Assembly (NCBI RefSeq): GCF_001598435.1
Contig: NZ_BCYY01000025.1
Span: 1-64,000 of the forward strand
Length of the DNA stretch: 64,000 nt
Reading direction: 5' to 3'
DNA from: Sphingomonas pituitosa NBRC 102491
Lineage (GTDB): Bacteria; Pseudomonadota; Alphaproteobacteria; Sphingomonadales; Sphingomonadaceae
The translations under genes and the position numbers were made by a program. The notes below the pieces were generated by a model. The model was not told the origin of the DNA, did no database searches, and saw only the letters and a program-made list of their open reading frames with translations. Shown one piece after another: positions 9,901-17,157 of the stretch; the stretch's first letter is position 1; each line of letters begins with the position of its first letter.

Positions 9901-10127
9901 TCGCGGTCGCGCGGGTGCGCGCGCAGGCGCTGGCACTGGAAATTGCGCGAATCGATGCCGGCCCGGCGGCGATCGCCTTCACGCCCCGCGCCGGTTTCGC
10001 GGGGGACACGCAGCGTGCCGGGCTCGCCGCAAAGGGCGATCGCCTGCTGCTCGCCGAACGAATCGAGGACCCAGCTGAGCGACTGGCCCGGATCGAAACG
10101 GCATTGGAGGCGATGACGAACGATTGA
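6933..10127 (+). CDS. Mfd-like transcription-repair coupling factor / DEAD-box translocase
   Basis: A 1064-aa SF2 translocase with Mfd architecture. The N-terminal UvrB-like module includes the GQVLDVYPADADAPRRVE region. A CarD/RNA-polymerase-interaction domain follows around residues 405-480 (GDLVVHEDHGIAVV). Helicase lobe 1 has Walker A GDVGFGKTE at 564-572 and DEEQ at 665-668, with SATPIPRT as motif III; lobe 2 has NIIEAGLDVPRANT and QLRGRVGRG. A C-terminal TRCF domain begins near WIPDEELRVGFY. It is somewhat shorter than E. coli Mfd (1148 aa), mostly at the N-terminus. The start at 6933 is chosen because the ORF upstream is low-quality sequence; the ribosome site (AAAGGC) is weak. It may be a second copy beside a chromosomal mfd, which I cannot test. 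Confidence 0.8.
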   Translation: MASPRGPVARAIAPTQAPNALPAGDVAALLAETLGSDDLLFAAGDEPRAIAVARALTALAPEAMVVFCPGSDALPGDAAPASPANVGERVAALRRLYLAQAEKERPRIACITTGEALARRYPPAEAFDAAPPRIAVGEPVDLPALFAALVEAGYVEDERVDEPGEVALRGQVLDVYPADADAPRRVEVVDGRAIALRSYDPGTQRTTGDCKAQELGRVAEPPLGADGVPLPAHLPGALLAIEPAADDRRKRFLALAADSRRRRPGRGLRDVIESAQWEATTGAHSPLVVAPAGDPPPRFIEGRAPLRAFARVARDAVAARERLVLLGSARDLRFLRSRVAGVLKMDLADVASWAELQRQPPGTVALLEAPVDRGFRRGGIVAVAAADLLGSRAERDTGTTGAADTSLFGQTEIRLGDLVVHEDHGIAVVTGLAPMPGDDEAGGDAIALAYADGGVRLVPVAEADRLWRYGGDADAVALDKLDGSSWQKRRGAIDLAIAETARGMIALAEERLARTAPVLAPDTASYERFVAGFPYSETRDQARAIEAVRGDLVAGTPMDRLVIGDVGFGKTEVALRAAALAALAGHQVAIAAPTTVLARQHLETFGERFENSGIAVAGLSRLSSAAEKKRVKAGLADGSIQVVIGTGAVAGKGVTYDRLALVIIDEEQRFGAADKEKLRTLGAGHVLTLSATPIPRTLQAALVGIQHLSVIATPPARRQPIRTAVGSFDERLVRAALLRERSRGGQSFVVVPRIEDMAPLAAKIATLVPELELLQAHGKMPAAEIDEAMVRFGRGDGDVLLATNIIEAGLDVPRANTMVLYRADRFGLSQLHQLRGRVGRGSRRGQVLLLTEPDRPISPRTLKRLRTLEAFDRLGAGFAISAQDLDMRGAGDLLGEAQAGHMKLIGVDLYQHLLEAALRTARGEPVERWAPELHLGVQGCLPESWIPDEELRVGFYVRLARAADGGAIDALEAELEDRFGALPEAAATLLAVARVRAQALALEIARIDAGPAAIAFTPRAGFAGDTQRAGLAAKGDRLLLAERIEDPAERLARIETALEAMTND

Positions 10128-10195
10128 TGGCGTTGTGCGGCGTGCCGATCCGGCATAGGCTCGTCACAGAAAACATAATGGAGAGGAATGGCGCG

Positions 10196-10522
10196 ATGAT
10201 TCTGCCGATCCTGCTGCTGATGCTCCAGACGACCCCGGCATTCAATGCCGAGGAGGAGATCATCGTCGTTTCCCGCCAACTGCGGATGATCAAGGTCGAC
10301 CTCAAGACCGACAAGCGCAGCGATGGAATGGCCTTGCGCAACTGCCGGATCTTGCGCGGCTCGGGCCAGACCGATCTCGATGCGATCCCCTGCGGCGTCG
10401 CGCAGCAATGCGTCGAGGCCGGTGTGCCGACGCGGCGCGAGCTCAAGGCCTGTGTCGAGGACCGGTCGACCGACCGGATCAATGCGGTGCTCGCTGCCCG
10501 CCGCGCCGCCCGCGACGGCTGA
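10196..10522 (+). CDS. Small secreted protein of unknown function
   Basis: A 108-aa protein I do not recognise. It starts with a short hydrophobic leader (MILPILLLMLQTTPAFNA) consistent with export, then a charged mature region with a Cys pair pattern (CRIL...IPCGVAQQC...KACVEDRS), suggesting disulfides in the periplasm. The ATG at 10196 is preceded by GGAGAGGAATGG; an in-frame ATG at 10178 is possible but would place that ribosome site inside the gene. It lies 69 nt after the Mfd-like gene and converges on the ThuA-like gene. Similar short proteins are common in sphingomonads, but I cannot name a family. Confidence 0.6.
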   Translation: MILPILLLMLQTTPAFNAEEEIIVVSRQLRMIKVDLKTDKRSDGMALRNCRILRGSGQTDLDAIPCGVAQQCVEAGVPTRRELKACVEDRSTDRINAVLAARRAARDG

Positions 10523-10528
10523 CCGCCT

Positions 10529-11296
10529 TCAACGCTGCTCGCCGAGCCCGGTCGCGGCCCAGGTGATGCCGCCCAGCAGGTGCTGGAGGTAGCGGTCGTC
10601 GCGGTACATCTCCGCCTCGTGGCCGAGCAGCGTCACGAACACCCTGCCCTTCTCCCAGACGTGGAACCAGGCCTCGGGATGGTCCCTGCCCATCCGGCGG
10701 CCCACCTGCCCCGGCCAGATGCGGGTAGGATCGTAGCTCGCCTCGTCAACGCCGAGGACGCGGTGGACGGCAATGTCGAACGGATTGCTGGTGACGTAGA
10801 ACTCATCGCTCCACAGCCAGCGATCAGGCAGGCCGAACGTGGCCGGGAAGCCCTTGTCGAGCACCGTGACCACGCCTGTCTGGATCATCGGGTGGTTGAC
10901 GAAGCTGCGCCCGACCAGCTTCTCGTACCAGGGCCAGGCACCGGCAGGCACGATCGCCGCGCGGTGCACCACCACCGCGTTGCCGCCGGCCTGCATGTAG
11001 CGTTCCAGCCCCGCGCGCTGGCCGGGACTGAACGCATCGGCCGGTGTGTTGAGCAGCAGGATGGCGGCATAGCGCTTGAGGTCGCCGTCCAGCGGCGCGC
11101 CGTCCTTGTGCCAGTCGATCGCGAAAGCATGCAGGCGGCCGAGCCGTTCCAGGCTGTCGCGCGCGACGGGGATGTACTCGTGGTGATATTGGCTCGGCGC
11201 CGCGATCACCAGCAGCGTGAACTGCGGATCGGCGCGACCCAGCGCCGGGAACAGCAGCGCCGCGAGCGCGAGCAGCAGCCCCAGCGCGCGCTTCAC
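10529..11296 (-). CDS. ThuA-like domain protein, exported
   Basis: A 255-aa protein with a Sec-type signal peptide (KRALGLLLALAALLFPALGRA) followed by a ThuA-like class-I glutamine amidotransferase fold. Fold-defining segments include the YHHEYIPVARDSLERLG region, a PADAFSPGQRAGLERYMQAGG segment and VNHPMIQTG. The family (ThuA, trehalose utilisation) is poorly characterised and often found with carbohydrate genes. The start codon is GTG and overlaps the stop of the upstream M20 peptidase (GTGA), so the two are translationally coupled. Function is unknown; a role in sugar metabolism is suggested by the family and by nearby pectin genes. Confidence 0.72.
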   Translation of the reverse strand: MKRALGLLLALAALLFPALGRADPQFTLLVIAAPSQYHHEYIPVARDSLERLGRLHAFAIDWHKDGAPLDGDLKRYAAILLLNTPADAFSPGQRAGLERYMQAGGNAVVVHRAAIVPAGAWPWYEKLVGRSFVNHPMIQTGVVTVLDKGFPATFGLPDRWLWSDEFYVTSNPFDIAVHRVLGVDEASYDPTRIWPGQVGRRMGRDHPEAWFHVWEKGRVFVTLLGHEAEMYRDDRYLQHLLGGITWAATGLGEQR

Positions 11297-12618
11297 CGTG
11301 CGGCTCGCCCGGCACTCAGCCGCGACATCAGGATCGCCGCGCGCTTGGCCTGGCGGCGAATGCTGGCGAGGTCCACCGTCTCGCCCGGTGTATGGTCGCC
11401 GGTGCTGTAGGGGCCCAGCCCCGCGAGGCTGTCGACATCGGCCGCGACGAAGGAGACATCCCCTGCCCCGCGCTTGAGCGGATCGAGCGCCGGCATCTCC
11501 GGCAGTCCGAGGTCGCGGTTCACGCCGTTCAGGGCGGCGAGCAGCGCGCGGTTGCCCTCGGTCGGCGCCATGGCGGGATACCCCTCCCCGAAGACGATCT
11601 TGGCGTCGGTCTCCGGCGCGTGCGCGGCGACGATCGCTTCCATCTTGGCGCGCACCCGCGCGGTCTGTTGCGGGCTCAGCGTCCGGAAGTCGCCGATCGC
11701 GATGGCCGTCTGGGGGATGATGTTGGTCTTGCCCGCCGCGGTCGCGTCGCCGCTCTCGGTGAGCGTCGCCTGCGCGCCGCCGGCGATGACGCCGGTGTTG
11801 AAGGTGAGGTTGGGCTCGGGCAGTTCCTTGCGGAAGGCGGCGAGGATCCGCGCAAGTTCGTTGATCGCGCCATCGCCCACGCCGGCACCGAAGATGCCCG
11901 AGCTGTGCCCGGTCCTGCCGGTGGCGGTGATCCGCCAGTCGATCGCCGAGCGCCGGGCGATCGAGCCCATGTCGCGCCCGCCATCGATTACCAGTCCCTC
12001 GAAATCGAGCGCCACATCGGCGCGCTTGCCCGCAGCGATCAGGTCGGCACGCGCGATGCTGTGCGGACTGCCCGATTTTTCCTCGTCGCCGGTCAGCACG
12101 ATCTCGATATTGGCGCTCTTCAGCGTGCCCGCAGCCTGCATCGCCCGGAGCGCGGCAACGATGACGACCATGCCGCCCTTGTCGTCCCCCGCCCCCGGCC
12201 CTTCCGCCAGGTCGCCCTTGCGGACGAATTTCTGGAAGGGCGAATTGGGCTCGAACACCGTATCGAGATGGCCGATCAGCAACAGCCGCTTGCTGCCCGC
12301 GCGGCCCTTGTGCACCGCGATCAGGTGACCCGCGCGCTGCACCGCGTCCATCGGCTTCCAGACGACAGTGAAGCCCAGCGGCTCCAGCTCGGCGCGCATC
12401 ATCGCGCCCACCTTGGTCACACCGGCGAGATGGAGCGTCCCGCTATTCTGGTTGACCAGCGTCTCCAGCAGCGCAACCGAGCGGTCATAATCCGCATCGA
12501 CGGTGCGCGTCATCACCGCTTCCGCCGCGGACAGGCGCTGCGCCACCGCAGGGGTGGCGAGCGGCATGGCCGCCAGCAGCAGCGCGGCGGTGCGACCAAG
12601 GCGAAGCGGATCGATCAT
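11293..12618 (-). CDS. M20-family metallopeptidase (glutamate carboxypeptidase-like), exported
   Basis: A 441-aa zinc hydrolase with a signal peptide (GRTAALLLAAMPLATPAVAQ). The M20 metal site is recognisable: GHLDT (His, Asp), GAGDDKGG (bridging Asp), GDEEKSG (catalytic and ligand Glu) and a dimerisation domain beginning at RTGHSSG. It resembles carboxypeptidase G2, which cleaves C-terminal glutamate; the substrate here is not known. I place the start at the ATG at 12618, because the 57 codons upstream are not signal-peptide-like. It is the first gene of a two-gene operon with the ThuA-like gene. Confidence 0.82.
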   Translation of the reverse strand: MIDPLRLGRTAALLLAAMPLATPAVAQRLSAAEAVMTRTVDADYDRSVALLETLVNQNSGTLHLAGVTKVGAMMRAELEPLGFTVVWKPMDAVQRAGHLIAVHKGRAGSKRLLLIGHLDTVFEPNSPFQKFVRKGDLAEGPGAGDDKGGMVVIVAALRAMQAAGTLKSANIEIVLTGDEEKSGSPHSIARADLIAAGKRADVALDFEGLVIDGGRDMGSIARRSAIDWRITATGRTGHSSGIFGAGVGDGAINELARILAAFRKELPEPNLTFNTGVIAGGAQATLTESGDATAAGKTNIIPQTAIAIGDFRTLSPQQTARVRAKMEAIVAAHAPETDAKIVFGEGYPAMAPTEGNRALLAALNGVNRDLGLPEMPALDPLKRGAGDVSFVAADVDSLAGLGPYSTGDHTPGETVDLASIRRQAKRAAILMSRLSAGRAAR

Positions 12619-12682
12619 CGGAGCCCCCTGTGCTGAACGGATCGGGCCGGTTGACCACAGCCGCGGCAACCCGGCAAGTCGC

Positions 12683-13069
12683 TCATGCCGGCTGATGGCA
12701 CACGGCTTCCACGTTGATCCCGTCCGGCCCCAGCACGAAGGCGCCGTAGTAGTGAGGATGATAGTGCGGGCGCAGGCCCGGCGCGCCATTGTCGGTCCCG
12801 CCGATCGCCAGCGCCGCGGCGTGGAAGGCGTCCACTTCCGCGCGGCTGCCGGCGGTGAAGGCGATGTGCATCGGCCCGGTCGCCGCGCCGCCCGAGCCCA
12901 CCCAGAAGAAGGGCTTGCCGTCGTGCCCGAAGCCGAGCCCGTGATATCCGCCGGTCTGCTCGGGCGTGACCTCCATCTCCAGCCCGATGCCCAGCGGCGC
13001 CAACGCCGCCGCGTAGAAGCGCCGCGCCCGGTCGATATCCGCGGTGTTGATGCCGATATGGTCGATCAT
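12683..13069 (-). CDS. VOC-family (glyoxalase/bleomycin-resistance fold) protein
   Basis: A 128-aa single-domain protein with the typical VOC opening (MIDHIGINTADIDRARRFYAAAL), a central GKPFFWVGSG strand and the C-terminal metal-binding-like segment HPHYYGAFVLGPDGINVEAVCH. It has potential ligands His4, His in HIAF and Glu near the end. Its ATG follows a strong ribosome site (GGGGAGGACG). The length suits lactoylglutathione-lyase-like or extradiol-type small VOC proteins that act as dimers. Substrate cannot be predicted from context. Confidence 0.82.
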   Translation of the reverse strand: MIDHIGINTADIDRARRFYAAALAPLGIGLEMEVTPEQTGGYHGLGFGHDGKPFFWVGSGGAATGPMHIAFTAGSRAEVDAFHAAALAIGGTDNGAPGLRPHYHPHYYGAFVLGPDGINVEAVCHQPA

Positions 13070-13133
13070 GTCGTCCTCCCCTTCCCGCGAGCATGCCGCG
13101 GCGGGGAGAGGGAGACAAGTCGGGCGCGGTCGC

Positions 13134-13367
13134 TCAGGAAAGCTGCCGCGCGAGATCCGCGAGCAGGATCCGGGCAACCGGCTGTTCGCGGTCATCCTCG
13201 ATGTCCAGGCTGCCGCGCAGCGGGGTCCGGCTGCCGCGGTGGCGCAGCAGCGCACGGGCGAGGCCATGGCCGGCGATCAGCGCAGCGCGCAGGTCCGGCA
13301 GATCGCGGCGCTCCAGGCCATGGGGATGGTGGTCCGGCGTGCACAAGCGGAAGCGATAGGCGGGCAT
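13134..13367 (-). CDS. DUF6894-like small protein
   Basis: A 77-aa protein whose pattern (an aromatic-rich start MPAYRFRL, the motif LERRDLPDLRAALIAG, then a short helix and SLDIEDDREQPVARILLADL) resembles the DUF6894 family, small proteins common in sphingomonads and rhizobia. The function is unknown. No strong ribosome site precedes the ATG. It lies between the VOC and PL22 genes on the same strand. The assignment rests on a by-eye likeness to the family consensus. Confidence 0.55.
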   Translation of the reverse strand: MPAYRFRLCTPDHHPHGLERRDLPDLRAALIAGHGLARALLRHRGSRTPLRGSLDIEDDREQPVARILLADLARQLS

Positions 13368-13416
13368 GCAAGCACAATGCCCGTTGCATCAACTGGTTGC
13401 CGGGACTTGATATTGT

Positions 13417-14757
13417 TTATTGTTGCGGCGGTCCGGCCTTGGCCACTTCCACCGCATAGAGGTGCGCGGTGCCTTCGAAATTGCCACGGAACAGGATCCA
13501 TTTGCCGTCGGGCGTGAAGATCATGTTCGGCTCGAGCCGATAATCCTGTCGGCGCATGTCGACCAGCTTCTCCGCCGCCAACGTGCCGGGGGCGATCAGC
13601 GCGTCCGCATTGTCGGCATGGATGCCCGCCACATCCGCGATGACGGCAGGAGTGAAGAGGTAAAGATATTTCCCGTCCGGCGCATGCGCGACCATTTCGG
13701 GATCGCCGCCGTCGCCCGAGAAGCGGGTGCCGTCCGGTGCGATGTTGTAATGCACCGACCAGAGGTTGCGCTCGACATGGAGCCAGCGGCGCTTGCCGGT
13801 CGCGAGCTCGACTCCGGCCAGCCAGAACACCTGCCCGCGCGGCGTCTGCAGATCGTACCAGACCCATTTGCCGTCGGGCGAAAAGAACTCGTGACCGGCA
13901 ATCTCCATGTTCATCGTGCGGGTGTGCAGCCGGTGTTTCCCCGTGCCGTCGGCCCGGATGGCCCAGAGCCGATCGACGCGGTGCCAGGGCCCCTCATGGC
14001 AATAGAGGATCTGCTGCGGATCGGTGGGCGAAAACTGGACGTGGTTGAGCCAGTCGGTCGAAGCCGTCACCACCCGCCGCGCGCCGGTGCGCAGGTCGAT
14101 GGTGAAGATCTCCATCGGCACCTTCGCATCGAGGCGGCGGTTCATGTGCACCTCCTTGGCCTCGGCATAGGGCAGCGGCTTCCCGTCCGGCCCGGTCGCG
14201 CGATAGTCGTTCATGCCCGGCGTGTTCACTTCGCCTTCCGACCGCGCGAGCGTACCATCGGGCCGCAGCGGCACAATCGGCCTGGCGACCTGTCCCAGCA
14301 GCAGCGTCTCGTCGGCGTTGATCGATCCGATCCAGCCACCCGGCACCGTCGCCACTCGCCGCACCGCGCCGCTGTCGGCATCGACGGCAAAGACGCCGAA
14401 CGGCCCGCCGGCATCGTCCCGCCCGCGCTCGGCGAAATAGACGTTGCGGCTCCTGCGCCCGGTGAACAGCAGCACCGCGCCCGGCCGGGTGACGAGCGGC
14501 CGCATCTCCCAGCTCTTGACGTCGACCAGCGCGATGCCCTGCGGCGTCGTCACGGCCATCTTGTCGCCCTGGGGCAGGAAGCCGTTCTGCGTGAAATAGA
14601 GGCTCACCGTGCCGGGCTCGCGACTGATCCGGACGACGCGGTGGCCGGTTGTCGTGTCGACCCAGCTGGCCACCGGATCAGCGGCGGCGGTTCGCACCAG
14701 CAACAGCATGGCAAGGCCCGCGCCCAGCACTCGCATGCAGCTGCCCAGCCGTGCCAT
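13417..14757 (-). CDS. Oligogalacturonate lyase, PL22 family, exported
   Basis: A 446-aa seven-bladed beta-propeller lyase that splits unsaturated digalacturonate and short oligogalacturonates. PL22-type metal-site motifs are readable in order: WLNHVQFSP, CHEGPWHRVDRLW, AGHEFFSPDG and SVHYNIAPDG. These supply the His ligands of the Mn-binding site seen in the family. Unlike the classic cytoplasmic enzyme of Erwinia and Yersinia, it has an N-terminal signal (RVLGAGLAMLLLVRTAAA), implying periplasmic action. It is divergent from the GPH symporter gene with a 111-bp promoter region holding IclR-like palindromes. Together they would process and import oligogalacturonate products. Confidence 0.85.
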   Translation of the reverse strand: MARLGSCMRVLGAGLAMLLLVRTAAADPVASWVDTTTGHRVVRISREPGTVSLYFTQNGFLPQGDKMAVTTPQGIALVDVKSWEMRPLVTRPGAVLLFTGRRSRNVYFAERGRDDAGGPFGVFAVDADSGAVRRVATVPGGWIGSINADETLLLGQVARPIVPLRPDGTLARSEGEVNTPGMNDYRATGPDGKPLPYAEAKEVHMNRRLDAKVPMEIFTIDLRTGARRVVTASTDWLNHVQFSPTDPQQILYCHEGPWHRVDRLWAIRADGTGKHRLHTRTMNMEIAGHEFFSPDGKWVWYDLQTPRGQVFWLAGVELATGKRRWLHVERNLWSVHYNIAPDGTRFSGDGGDPEMVAHAPDGKYLYLFTPAVIADVAGIHADNADALIAPGTLAAEKLVDMRRQDYRLEPNMIFTPDGKWILFRGNFEGTAHLYAVEVAKAGPPQQ

Positions 14758-14785
14758 GATCGCTCCCCCAAGCCGCTTGATGTTG

Positions 14786-14819
14786 TTTCACATAGTATGA
14801 TAGCAGTTCATATTATGGA
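14786..14819. promoter_or_regulatory. Candidate operator pair, PL22/GPH divergent promoter
   Basis: Two related AT-rich elements lie between the divergent genes: TTTCACATAGTATGA (14786-14800) and TTCATATTATGGA (14807-14819). They resemble motifs near other pectin and rhamnose genes in this window (CCACATTGTGG at 19925, TTTCATATTGTCGGAAA at 61859). An IclR-type regulator is a plausible binder; this is inference. Confidence 0.35.
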
Positions 14820-14868
14820 GTAAAGTAGCCGGTGCCGCGGTGGCGGACATCGGATCCCAGGAGAGAGC

Positions 14869-16392
14869 ATGGCCCGCAGCGCGCCCACCACCCGCCCCGT
14901 CCGGTGGTACAATTATGCCGCCTATGGATCGAACGACGTGCTCGGCGCGGGATCGATGGCGGTGATCTCGGGCTGGGTGCTGATCTTCTACACCCAGTTC
15001 TGCGGGCTGGAAGCATGGCAGGCGGCGCTGATCTTCACGGTGGCGCGGGTGCTGGACGCGATCGCCTCGCCGGTGATCGGGCACCTGTCCGACGCGATGG
15101 GGGATACCCCGATCGGTCGCCGCTTCGGCAGGCGCCGCTTCTTCATCCTGGCGGCGATCCCGCTCCTTCCCTCCTTCGCAATCATGTGGGTCGCGGGACA
15201 GGGCTTCTGGTATTATCTCGCGACCTACGTCCTGTTCGAGCTGGTCTATGCGATGGAGATCATCCCGTACGAGACGCTCGCTGCGGAAATGGCGCGCGAC
15301 TATCGCACCAAGGCGAAGTTCGCCGGCGTGCGGATCCTGTTCGCCCAGGCGAGCGCGATCCTGGCCGGCTTCCTGCCAGGCATGCTGATCCAGGCGTTGG
15401 GCAAGGACAGCCCGCAGACCTTCCTCTACATGGGGATACTGTTCTCCGCCCTGTTCATGGTAACCGCGGGACTGCTCTACCGCTTCAGCTGGGAGCGGCC
15501 CGCGGCGGAAGTGGCGGCCCTGCGCCCTGAAGACGCGCCTCGGCCAAGCATGGGCGCCGCGATTCGCGGGCTCTACTCGAACCTGTTCTCCACCTTCCGC
15601 ATCCGCGCCTTCCGGCTGCACCTGGGCATGTATCTGGGAGGCTATATCAGCCAGGACGTGTTCAACGCAGCGTTCACCTTCTTCGTGGTCTTTGCGCTGT
15701 TCGGATCGATCGAGGCGGCGTCGACGCTGCTCGGCACGATGTACATCGTCCAGTTCGTCGCGGTGCTGCTGGCCATCAACCTGGCGCTGCGCAGCTCCCC
15801 TGCCCGCGCCTACCAGCTGGCGGCGCTGAGCTTCGCGGCGGGTGTGCTGGCGCTGCTGGCGGAGTGGGGCGCGGGCGTGCGCGTGGGCAGCGCGTGGCTG
15901 TGGCTGCCGATCGCGCTGGCCGGGCTGGGCCGCGGGGCGCTCAACTACATCCCCTGGGCGACCTACAACTACATGGCCGATGTCGACGAGATCGTGACCG
16001 GACGTCGCCGCGAGGGCGCGTTCGCCGGCGTGATGACGTTCGTGCGCAAGCTCACGCAAGCCGCGGCAGTCGCCGGCGTCGGCGCGATCATGAGCGCGGG
16101 CGGCTTTGCCAAGGGTGCCGCGGTGCAGAGCCCGCAGGCGATCCACACCATCGCGCTGGTACTGGGAATCGGCACGGTGGGCGTGCTGATCGCCGGCATG
16201 TTCGTCTCCACCCGCTTCCGGCTGAACGCCGCCACGCACGACGTGCTGATGGCCGAGATCGACCGCTTCAAGCGCGGCGAGACCGCGCCGGGTTCCGCGC
16301 GGGCCAAGGCGGTGGTGGAGGATCTGTCGGGCTGGCGGTACGATCAGCTCTGGGGAAGGAACCCTGTGGCGGGGAGCGCTGGGCGGCACTGA
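14869..16392 (+). CDS. GPH-family sugar:cation symporter (MFS fold)
   Basis: A 507-aa inner-membrane protein with about 12 transmembrane segments. Glycoside-pentoside-hexuronide family hallmarks are visible: a start like YNYAAYGSNDVLGAG, the loop ASPVIGHLSDAMGDTPIGRRFGRRRFFIL between helices 2 and 3, and IIPYETLAAEMARDYRTKAKFAGVR. Being divergent from a periplasmic oligogalacturonate lyase suggests import of unsaturated or keto uronates or small galacturonides. The ATG follows AGGAGAGAGC. The C-terminal hydrophilic tail (about 45 aa) is of ordinary length for the family. Confidence 0.85.
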   Translation: MARSAPTTRPVRWYNYAAYGSNDVLGAGSMAVISGWVLIFYTQFCGLEAWQAALIFTVARVLDAIASPVIGHLSDAMGDTPIGRRFGRRRFFILAAIPLLPSFAIMWVAGQGFWYYLATYVLFELVYAMEIIPYETLAAEMARDYRTKAKFAGVRILFAQASAILAGFLPGMLIQALGKDSPQTFLYMGILFSALFMVTAGLLYRFSWERPAAEVAALRPEDAPRPSMGAAIRGLYSNLFSTFRIRAFRLHLGMYLGGYISQDVFNAAFTFFVVFALFGSIEAASTLLGTMYIVQFVAVLLAINLALRSSPARAYQLAALSFAAGVLALLAEWGAGVRVGSAWLWLPIALAGLGRGALNYIPWATYNYMADVDEIVTGRRREGAFAGVMTFVRKLTQAAAVAGVGAIMSAGGFAKGAAVQSPQAIHTIALVLGIGTVGVLIAGMFVSTRFRLNAATHDVLMAEIDRFKRGETAPGSARAKAVVEDLSGWRYDQLWGRNPVAGSAGRH

Positions 16393-16422
16393 GCCGGCCC
16401 TGCTCCCCGCCGCGCATCATGC

Positions 16423-17091
16423 TTACGCCGCAGCAAGACAGGTGGACCAGTGGGAAAGGCCTGCCCAATCCAGGGCAATTTTCAGGTTGGCGTGGTGGTC
16501 GGCGAGGTTGAAACCGTCGGGATCAACCATCCGGCGCGACACCAGATCCCACACGCGGGCGCCGCTCTCCGCATCATAGCGCCGGAACGGGAAGTTCTGA
16601 TCGCCATGACCCGGTGTCAGCACATCACTCCGACGGGCAAAACCTCGCTTCACGATACGCCGGCGCTCCGTATGGCGCCCTTCCCCATCGGCGACGGCCG
16701 TCGTGACGGATCGAGCAAGTATCCAGGTGGCGATTTGGGGAGATCCCTGCGGGCGCGTCGACCTGATCGCATGGAGGAGCGTTGCGATCGGAACCGTGTG
16801 TTCAATGTGCACGGTCTGCCCCTTCTTCGTTCCGCACCGACCTTCGTCGGGTAAGCCCATGAACGCCTCGGTACGGTAGAATGCACCAACGCAATGGGCG
16901 TTGTTGCCGGCCTGCCAGCCGAACTTGTTGTGCAGGTGCCGAAGGTCGATGGGCCGGTAGTCGTACGCCTCCAACCGCCTGAACAGGGGTGTTTCCATCA
17001 CTGCCCGCATCTTGTTTCCATTCTGGCGCCAAAAGCGCTCCAGCTTTGCGCGTTCAGCTTCCATGGCGCTGCCCCAGGCCGGTTCTTCCAT
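16423..17091 (-). CDS. Unrecognised conserved-looking protein with an HNH-like HIEHTVP motif
   Basis: A 222-aa soluble protein I cannot assign. It contains VHIEHTVPIATLL, which resembles the first strand of HNH-type endonucleases (HIDHIVP). Later come the Asp/His-rich segments DVLTPGHGDQNFPFRRY and FNLADHHANLKIAL. No signal peptide or membrane helix is seen. Its G+C looks lower than its neighbours and it splits two pectin-degradation genes, so it may have been acquired. The ATG at 17091 is preceded by AGGAAGCA. A nuclease role is only a possibility. Confidence 0.55.
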   Translation of the reverse strand: MEEPAWGSAMEAERAKLERFWRQNGNKMRAVMETPLFRRLEAYDYRPIDLRHLHNKFGWQAGNNAHCVGAFYRTEAFMGLPDEGRCGTKKGQTVHIEHTVPIATLLHAIRSTRPQGSPQIATWILARSVTTAVADGEGRHTERRRIVKRGFARRSDVLTPGHGDQNFPFRRYDAESGARVWDLVSRRMVDPDGFNLADHHANLKIALDWAGLSHWSTCLAAA

Positions 17092-17157
17092 TGCTTCCTA
17101 AGCCCTCTCAGTGGTTCCAAGAGGGTTGTTACGATCGAGATTCTTAAAGCTTCGCGA

